Below, in pieces: positions 58,276 through 64,000 of a DNA stretch of 64,000 nucleotides. Position 1 is the first letter of the stretch; each line of letters begins with the position of its first letter. The position numbers and the translations under genes are program-made. Below the pieces are notes generated by a model that was given only the letters and a program-made list of their open reading frames with translations, ran no database searches and was not told where the DNA came from. Source of the stretch: Sporichthyaceae bacterium. Lineage in GTDB: Bacteria > Actinomycetota > Actinomycetes > Sporichthyales > Sporichthyaceae. Where the stretch lies: positions 20,910 through 84,909 of the forward strand of contig DASXPS010000093.1 in the NCBI GenBank assembly GCA_036493475.1, in the 5' to 3' direction.

Positions 58276-60509
58276 GGAGCGACACGCTCCGGACCGGCCA
58301 GATGCCAGGGACGCACCGGTAGCTCGGTGACCGCGGCCCCGGTGGCCGCCCGGATCGCGGCAGCAATCGCCGCCGCGGCCGGGCCGACCGGGGTGTCCCA
58401 CACGCCCTTGACGCCCATCCATGATCCGTCCTGCCCGGCCACGAACAGGTCGGCCAGGCTGGTGCCGGGGGTATCCGCGGTGGTGGGGAACGTCGCGACG
58501 TCGCCGAGCACCAACCCGAGGCCGCTGGTGCTGCCCCCGTCGAGCACGGCGAGCAGCTGGGTCAGGTTCACCACGCGCCCGACGTCCACCGACCCCACCA
58601 GTTCCACCACCCGGACCGAGCCCAGGTCGACGTCCACGTCCACCACCGCACGGTGGGCGGCGAAGCCGAACCCGGCGAACGCCACGCCCTGCCCCGCCGG
58701 ATCGAGCACCTCGGTCCGCGGCGGGTGGTAGGTCGCGGTCTGCTCGATACTGCGCCCGGCGAGCACAGTGACCAACTCGATGTCCAACAGCCCGTCATAG
58801 GACCGGATGCGCCCGCCACGCACGCTGAACAAATCCGCGGAGACGCCCTGCGCCTCGGCCAGCTCGGCGCACAACGCGGCCGCGATCGCGGTGCAGGCGG
58901 TGAACACCGCACCGCCGGCCACCCAGGTCAACCGGCTGTGCGCGGCAGGCCCGGCCGACGGGGCGTCGGAATCCGCCGGGACCAGTTCCACCTCGGCCGG
59001 CCCGAGCACCTCGCGCACGATCTGCATCGCGATGGTGAGAAAGCCCTGCCCGTGCTCCGCCGCGTCGCAGCTGATGGTGGCCACCCCGTCGGTCAGCCGA
59101 ACGGTGGCGGTGGCCGGGTGGTCCTGGCCCTCACCGGGCAACAACGGGGTCAGCCCGATCGCGTGCCCGACGCCACGGCGCACGGTCGTGCTGGTGGCGG
59201 TGCCGACCGCACCGCCGGGCAGATCCTCGGCGGCGGTGGCCCGTCGTCGACCGGGCAACGGGGCCTCGGCGACGGTGGCCAGCAGCGGCGCCGTGGGAAG
59301 AACGCCGGTCACCAGTTGACCGGTGGGCAACGGGTCCGTGGCATCCAACGCATTCCTCAGCCGCAGTTGCACCGGGTCGGCGCCCAGCGCTGCCGCCACC
59401 CTGTCGAGCTGGGCCTCGACGGCTATGCACCCGGCGGCCGCGGCGAAGCCGCGCAATGTCCCCGGTGGGGCGGTATTGGTGCGCCACGCGACCGCATCCA
59501 AGTCCACCGAGCCGACCCGGTAGGGCCCCGCCGCCACGGCGCACAGCCGGGCCAGCTCGTCGCCGGTGAGGCCCGCGTAGGCGCCGCCGTCCAGCCACAA
59601 CCGTGCCTGCACGGCGACCAGCGTGCCGTCGGCGGCCGCGTGGTGCCGGTACCGGGCGCGCAGCGCGGGACCGCTCGGCGCCCCGCGGCTGCCACCCCGG
59701 TCGCTCACCCGCACCGGTCGATTCAGCCGCAGCGCAAGCAGCCCGGCGAGCACCCCGGCGGACAGCTCGGGGTCCGGCGGGCCGGGCGCGATCGCCGGCA
59801 CCAACCGGATCTGATCCGGTGTCAGATCCAAGCAGAGCGCGATCTGGTCACGGTCGGCCCGGGTCCAGCCGGACACCGTGATCAGGTCCAGGCCACGCTC
59901 GGTGGGGATGGCGACCGCGGCGGGTGGCCCCGCCGGCGACGCCGGCCGACCGATGGCGAACTCCTGCTCGACCACCACGTCCGCGCCCGGCACCGGGCGC
60001 GCCGGGACGTCCCAGTCGACATCGGGCAGCTCCGGCCCGCGGCGCACCCGCAACGCCCGGATCACGTTGCCGTCCGGGTGCACCGGCGCACCGAACTCGG
60101 CGGCGGAGGAATCCAGCACCGCCTCGGCCGCCCGGTAGTCCACCCGCACTGCCGCGGCCGCGCGGCGGGCGACCGCCGGGTCGTCGGCGGCCAACACCGC
60201 GACCGGTTCGCCTTCGTGGCGCACCACGCCCGCGGCCAGCACCGGTCGATCGGCGCGGGCGCTGCCGTATCCCAGCGAGCCGGGCAGGTCCGCAGCGGTC
60301 AACACGGCGTGCACACCGGGGAACATCAGCGCCTCGGTGGCGTCCACCGCGACCAGCGCGGCGGACGGACGATCGGCCCGCACCAGTACCGCGTGCACCA
60401 GGCCGGGCAGCATCAGGTCTGCGGGGTAGGGCGCAGCGCCGACACCCTTGGCCACCGCATCCGGACGCAGCGGGTTGTCCCCCACCCCGCCGGGGATCAG
60501 CTCACCCAT
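58272..60509 (-). CDS. Xanthine dehydrogenase-family molybdopterin-binding subunit
   Basis: This is a 745-residue large subunit of a molybdenum hydroxylase. The N-terminal domain reads LRPDAVAKGVGAAPYPADL, and GTLRGFAAAAG is the usual RG-x motif near the Mo site. The C-terminal GVKGVWDTPVGPAAAAIA corresponds to the segment that normally reads GVGE, so the catalytic Glu appears to be Asp. The AYxCSFR loop of true CO dehydrogenase is absent. Substrate unknown: a heteroaromatic or aldehyde is typical. It overlaps the [2Fe-2S] subunit by 8 bases. Confidence 0.88.
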
Positions 60510-60993
60510 CGACAGCCTCGCTGCGCGCCCGCGCCACTGCCCGTACCCCCGCCACCAGCCGTCCGTACCCGCCGCAGCGGCACACCACGCCGGACAGACC
60601 GGCCCGGATTGCGGCGTCGGACGGATCCGGGTCGGCGGCCAGCAGTGCCCCCGTTGCGATCAACGCACCCGGGATGCACGCACCGCACTGCACGGCGCCG
60701 ACCCGGGCAAATGCCTCGGCGATCTCGCTGGGTCGGCCCCGGCCCAGCCCGGCGGCGGTGGTCACCGCGCGACCGCTGGCGCTGATCGCCAAGGTCAGGC
60801 AGGCCAGCCGCTGCTGTTCGTCCACCAGCACTGCGCACGCCCCGCACTGTCCGGTGCCGCAACCGTCCTTGGCCGAGGTCAGACCGAGGCGTTCACGCAG
60901 CACATACAGCAGGCTCTCGGTGACCTGCGCCTGCTCGACGGGGTGGGCACGGCCGTCGACGTCGAGTACGTACGAGGGCAGCGGCTCAGTCAT
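60502..60993 (-). CDS. Molybdenum hydroxylase [2Fe-2S] subunit
   Basis: This 163-residue small subunit has the plant-type cluster motif CGTGQCGACAVLVD...C (about residues 41-65) and the second cluster CGACIPG...CRCGG (about 99-142). It passes electrons from the Mo centre to the FAD subunit. It overlaps both neighbours, consistent with a heterotrimer of fixed ratio. Confidence 0.94.
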   Translation of the reverse strand: MTEPLPSYVLDVDGRAHPVEQAQVTESLLYVLRERLGLTSAKDGCGTGQCGACAVLVDEQQRLACLTLAISASGRAVTTAAGLGRGRPSEIAEAFARVGAVQCGACIPGALIATGALLAADPDPSDAAIRAGLSGVVCRCGGYGRLVAGVRAVARARSEAVDG

Positions 60994-61825
60994 CGCCGAC
61001 CATCCGGGCCAGCAGTCGCTGCGCGCAGATCTGCGCGGCGTGCTGGACGTAGTCGATGTGCCCGGTGGCGGCGGCCCTGGCCGCGTCGCCGACCGCGCTG
61101 CCGAACGCCGTCACCGTCTCCGATGCGATGTTCCGTCCCAGCCGGGACAGTTCCGCGGCGATCAGCGCTTCCGCCGCCGCGGCGCGCACCGGGACCCGCC
61201 CGCCCGCACACAGCGCGACGCGGATCTCCGGCAGATGCGCGTCGCGAGCCAGGGCCAGGGTCAGCACTGCCCGGCCGGGCACGGTCAAGCGGGCGAATCG
61301 GGTGTCCGCGGGCATCCGGTCGATGCGCAGCCCGGCGACCAGCTCACCCGGCCGCAGGTCGGGGCGGCCGGTGTCGAGGACGGTGGACAGGAAATGTTCG
61401 ACGGTGGTCTCCCGCCGCCCGGCCCCGGATTCCAGCACCACCACGGCCTGCACCGCCACCAGCACCGGCAGCAGGTCACCGCCCGCGGCGGAGACCAGAT
61501 TCCCGCCGACGGTCGCGGCGTTGCGCACACCCGGCGGCCCGATTACCGCGGCAGCCCTGGCCAGCGCAGGCAACACCGTGTCCAATCCGGCCAGCTCGGT
61601 GCAGGTCAGCCCGGCGCCGAGGAAAAGTCCGCCCTCCGCCATACGGCCCGCGCCGTGCAGCACTTGCAGCCGATCCAGCGACAGCAGGCGATCGGCTTGA
61701 ATCCGGCCGTCGTGCAGCGCGGGCAGCAGGTCGGTGCCCCCGGCCACGATCAACCGATCCGGTTCGGCCGCCAACAACCTGACCGCCTCGGCCACGCCGA
61801 GGGGCGCTTCAATCACGAGAGGCAT
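60986..61825 (-). CDS. Molybdenum hydroxylase FAD-binding subunit
   Basis: This 279-residue medium subunit (CoxM-like) has the PCMH-type FAD motif LIVAGGTDLLPAL (about residues 25-37) and TVGGNLVSAAGGDLLPVLVAV (about 104-124), followed by the CO-dehydrogenase flavoprotein C-terminal domain. It is the first gene of the three-subunit set. The ATG at 61825 is used. Confidence 0.93.
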   Translation of the reverse strand: MPLVIEAPLGVAEAVRLLAAEPDRLIVAGGTDLLPALHDGRIQADRLLSLDRLQVLHGAGRMAEGGLFLGAGLTCTELAGLDTVLPALARAAAVIGPPGVRNAATVGGNLVSAAGGDLLPVLVAVQAVVVLESGAGRRETTVEHFLSTVLDTGRPDLRPGELVAGLRIDRMPADTRFARLTVPGRAVLTLALARDAHLPEIRVALCAGGRVPVRAAAAEALIAAELSRLGRNIASETVTAFGSAVGDAARAAATGHIDYVQHAAQICAQRLLARMVGDD

Positions 61826-61863
61826 TTAGTGGGCGCGCAGCGACCGGCGGATCTGATGGGTGG

Positions 61864-62139
61864 TCAGGAGTCCTGACCGCCCTTGTCATCACTCGGCGGG
61901 ATGCCGTCGAAGATTTCCTTGCACTCCGGGCACACCGGGTACTTCTGCGGGTCGCGGCTGGGTACCCAGACCTTGCCGCACAACGCCTGCAGCGGGGTGC
62001 CCTCCACCATGGCCGCGGTCAGCTTGTTGCGCACCACATAATGCGAGAAGCGGTCGTGGTCGCCGTCACCGGTGGAAGTGCGCAGCTCCTCCTCGGTGAT
62101 GGTGCTCAGGCCGCCGGCGGGCTCGGGGTACGAGGTCAT
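61864..62139 (-). CDS. DUF3039-family protein
   Basis: This 91-residue actinobacterial protein has the motif HYVVRNKLTAAMVEGTPLQALCGKVWVPSRDPQKYPVCPECKEIF; the Cys-x-n-Cys-x2-Cys arrangement suggests one bound zinc. Function unknown. It precedes the molybdenum hydroxylase genes in the same direction. Confidence 0.9.
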   Translation of the reverse strand: MTSYPEPAGGLSTITEEELRTSTGDGDHDRFSHYVVRNKLTAAMVEGTPLQALCGKVWVPSRDPQKYPVCPECKEIFDGIPPSDDKGGQDS

Positions 62140-62198
62140 CGGATCCTCCGGGGTGAGCTTGACGCGGACGGCCCCAGTCTACGGACGTACCCGGGAGC

Positions 62199-62771
62199 TC
62201 AGTTCTGCGTCGGGTCCTCGGGCCGGGTGGATACGAACGCTTGTTCACCCGGTTGCCGTCGCCACACCCGGCTCCACAGCTTGTCCGGGTCCGTGCAGAA
62301 CGCGTCGCCGGGTTCGGAGTCGACCACGATCCAGGCGCCGCCGGCCAGTTCGGCGTCCAGCTGGTTCGGACCCCAGCCGGCGTAGCCCGCGTACACCCGC
62401 AGTTCCCGCAACGCCGGGCCGAGGTTTTCGGTGCCTGCGTCCAGGTCGATCATCCCGATGGTGCCGACCACCCCGCGCCAGCCGACCGGGCCGGCTGCTG
62501 CGTCCACCGGCACCGCGGCCAGGGTGGCCAGCGCCAACGCCGAGTCCAACCCGACCGGGCCGCCCTGGAACAACACCGACGGCGGTCCGGTGAGGCCCGC
62601 CCAGGACGGCAGCGCCTCGGCCACCGCCATGGCGGTCGGCCGGTTCAGTACCACGCCCAGGGTGCCGGTGCTGTCGTGGTCGAGCAGCAGCACAACCGTG
62701 CGGCTGAAGTTCGGATCGGCCAACCCGCCGGTCGCGATCAGCAACCGACCCGCCGCCGGACCGAGAACCAT
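62199..62771 (-). CDS. YqgE/AlgH-family protein
   Basis: This 190-residue UPF0301 protein has the family start GRLLIATGGLADPNFSRTVVLLLDHDSTGTLGVVLNRP, the FQGGPVG motif, RVYAGYAGWGPNQLDAELAGGAWIV and the late LWSRVWRR. No biochemical role is firmly known. It lies between a DUF3039 and a GGDEF gene. Confidence 0.93.
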   Translation of the reverse strand: MVLGPAAGRLLIATGGLADPNFSRTVVLLLDHDSTGTLGVVLNRPTAMAVAEALPSWAGLTGPPSVLFQGGPVGLDSALALATLAAVPVDAAAGPVGWRGVVGTIGMIDLDAGTENLGPALRELRVYAGYAGWGPNQLDAELAGGAWIVVDSEPGDAFCTDPDKLWSRVWRRQPGEQAFVSTRPEDPTQN

Positions 62772-62805
62772 CGCAGGAGTGTGCCAGACGCGGGAGGTCG
62801 CAGGC

Positions 62806-63666
62806 TCAGGTCCGGTCCCGCCGGCGTTTTGCGGCGTACATGGAACGGTCCGCGTCCCCCAACAAATGGTCTGGATCCAGCCGATTGTCGGTGCCGATCT
62901 GCTGCCCGACGCTGACCCGAACCGGCACCGCGGTGCCGTCCGGGGCGATCAATTCCGGCGCACTCTCCACGGCAAGGGTGAGGCGGGCGGCCATCGATTC
63001 TGCGTCCGCACCCGCCCGCAGGTTGCACACCACCACGAACTCGTCACCGCCGAACCGGGCCACCGTGTCGCCGCTGCGCAACTGGCCGACCAGCCGCTGC
63101 GCGACGGTGACCAGCATCCGGTCGCCAAAGCCGTGCCCGTGTTGGTCATTGATCGACTTGAGCCCGTCCACGTCGCAGAACAACACGACGACCACCCCAC
63201 CGTCGCGGTCCCGCTGCGCGATGGCCTGGGTGAGCCGGTCATCGAGCAGGGCCCGGTTGGCCAGCCCGGTCAGCGGGTCGTGCAGGGCGAGTTGGATCAG
63301 CCGGGCGTCCTCGTCGCGGCGCGCGCCGATGTCCTCGTAGGTGGCCACCACGTAGTCCGGCAGGCCGGCCGCGTCCCGCACCAGGCTGGTGCGTCGCCGC
63401 ACCCAGACCACGTGCCCGTCGCGGTGCCGGTAGCGCTGATCCAGCGTTACCTCGGCGGTGGGGTCGCCGGCCATGGCGGGGTCGTCCGCGCGGCGCAACG
63501 CCGGAGGTGGCGCGGCGAGCAACTCCTCGGCGGGCGCGCCCAACATCTGGGCCAACACCCGGTTCATGCGGAACCAACGCCCGGTCAGATCGAGTAGCGC
63601 CATACCGATCGGCGCGGCCTCGAACGCCGCGGCGAGAAACCCGTCGGGAATCTCGGGATCAGTCAA
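62806..63666 (-). CDS. PAS-GGDEF diguanylate cyclase
   Basis: This 286-residue soluble protein has a PAS/PAC sensor (about residues 10-120; FEAAPIGMALLDLTGRW, RYRHRDGHVVWVRRRTSLVRD) and a GGDEF domain (DPLTGLANRALLDDRL, ARFGGDEFVVV). The active site is intact, and the inhibitory I-site RxxD lies five residues upstream (RSGD), so it should make c-di-GMP with product inhibition. There is no membrane segment. The likely start is a TTG at 63666. Confidence 0.9.
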   Translation of the reverse strand: MTDPEIPDGFLAAAFEAAPIGMALLDLTGRWFRMNRVLAQMLGAPAEELLAAPPPALRRADDPAMAGDPTAEVTLDQRYRHRDGHVVWVRRRTSLVRDAAGLPDYVVATYEDIGARRDEDARLIQLALHDPLTGLANRALLDDRLTQAIAQRDRDGGVVVVLFCDVDGLKSINDQHGHGFGDRMLVTVAQRLVGQLRSGDTVARFGGDEFVVVCNLRAGADAESMAARLTLAVESAPELIAPDGTAVPVRVSVGQQIGTDNRLDPDHLLGDADRSMYAAKRRRDRT

Positions 63667-63762
63667 TGACGTCGCCTTTTCTGCCTTTCACCCTGGCGCA
63701 ACTATTGTGCGGGCCGACCGCCAAGATCGTCACCGGTAGAGATCAAACTCGGGTCACAACGC

Positions 63763-64000
63763 TCAGCCCAGGCGGGGACGCAGGGCTTCCAGCGCATCGA
63801 TGACCGCCTTGGTGACCTCCTCGACCGAGCAGGAACCGTCCACGCTGACCAGTTCCTCGCGCTCGGCGTAGTAGTCCAGCATCGGCCTGGTCTTGGTGTC
63901 GTAGACGTCCAGCCGGTGCGCGATGACCTCGGCGTTGTCGTCACTGCGGCCGCTCTGCGCGCCGCGCTCCAGCAGCCGGCGCATGAGCTCGTCGCGGGGC
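63763..64000 (-). CDS. adk: Adenylate kinase (C-terminal part)
   Basis: The last ~78 residues of adenylate kinase: ELMRRLLERGAQSGRSDDNAEVIAHRLDVYDTKTRPMLDYYAER, then VDGSCSVEEVTKAVIDAL. GRSDDN is the conserved C-terminal motif that contacts the substrate. The 5' part lies beyond the window. It equilibrates ATP, ADP and AMP. Confidence 0.94.
   Translation of the reverse strand, partial: PRDELMRRLLERGAQSGRSDDNAEVIAHRLDVYDTKTRPMLDYYAEREELVSVDGSCSVEEVTKAVIDALEALRPRLG

Noticed and set aside
58653..60785. 710-residue plus-strand frame opposite the molybdenum subunit gene
   Set aside because: No domain, Arg/Gly/Gln-rich; the minus-strand gene is part of a clear three-subunit operon.

Overview
The window is chromosomal DNA from a high-GC actinobacterium. 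The evidence is strong G/C third-position bias, many GTG starts, dense operons joined by ATGA/GTGA overlaps, and a block with the gene order of the Mycobacterium tuberculosis clpS-Rv1332-mec-cysO-cysM-murI-Rv1339-rphA-Rv1341 region (42.0-50.2 kb). The genus cannot be fixed from the sequence. The wealth of P450s, SDRs, Rieske, SRPBCC and cholesterol-oxidase-type genes fits a soil or water actinomycete that degrades steroids, terpenoids or other lipids.

Layout. 0-5.8 kb (minus strand): a branched-chain-amino-acid-type (Liv) ABC transporter operon. It starts with a secreted, C-terminally anchored protein and two small membrane proteins, continues with a fused LivH-LivM permease and the LivG and LivF ATPases, and ends in a lipoprotein binding protein cut by the window edge. 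6.0-25.2 kb: a catabolic-looking region with two P450s, a Rieske oxygenase, several SDRs, an LLM-class flavin oxidoreductase, a Gfo/Idh/MocA oxidoreductase, a TPP-dependent 2-oxoacid dehydrogenase E1 pair, a stand-alone PEP-utilising enzyme with a membrane partner, two NTF2-like proteins and two paralogues of an unrecognised family (one frameshifted). Several of these genes share an operator-like sequence (AATAGTTTG...GACTATT). 25.4-33.7 kb (plus strand): a second, complete Liv-type operon that ends in paralogues of the secreted protein and the small membrane protein of the first operon, then a PucR-type regulator. 33.7-39.3 kb: an alpha/beta hydrolase, a P450, an EthA-like Baeyer-Villiger monooxygenase and a ChoD-like cholesterol oxidase, probably one sterol/lipid oxidation unit. 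It meets an MMPL transporter gene (39.2-41.5 kb) tail to tail.

41.5-50.2 kb: housekeeping genes (SUKH-like protein, rdgB, rph, an Rv1339-like metallo-hydrolase, murI, then cysM-cysO-mec, DUF2017 and clpS). The block is interrupted between murI and cysM by an ArsR/SRPBCC/SRPBCC/P450 group. 50.4-54.6 kb: sbcD-sbcC. 54.6-56.4 kb: hppD, divergent from an Lrp/AsnC regulator, with repeated dyad sites between them. 56.5-61.8 kb: an SF2 helicase co-oriented with a three-subunit molybdenum hydroxylase. 61.9-64.0 kb: DUF3039 protein, YqgE/AlgH protein, a PAS-GGDEF protein and the 3' end of adk.

The main candidate for an undescribed system is the pair of Liv-type transporter operons. Each carries a homologous secreted/anchored protein plus a homologous two-helix membrane protein, which suggests an envelope device that works with the importer. 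The second candidate is the 6-25 kb catabolic regulon with its shared operator and two copies of an unknown protein family. No rRNA, tRNA or CRISPR array was recognised, and no gene-free stretch exceeds about 220 bases.
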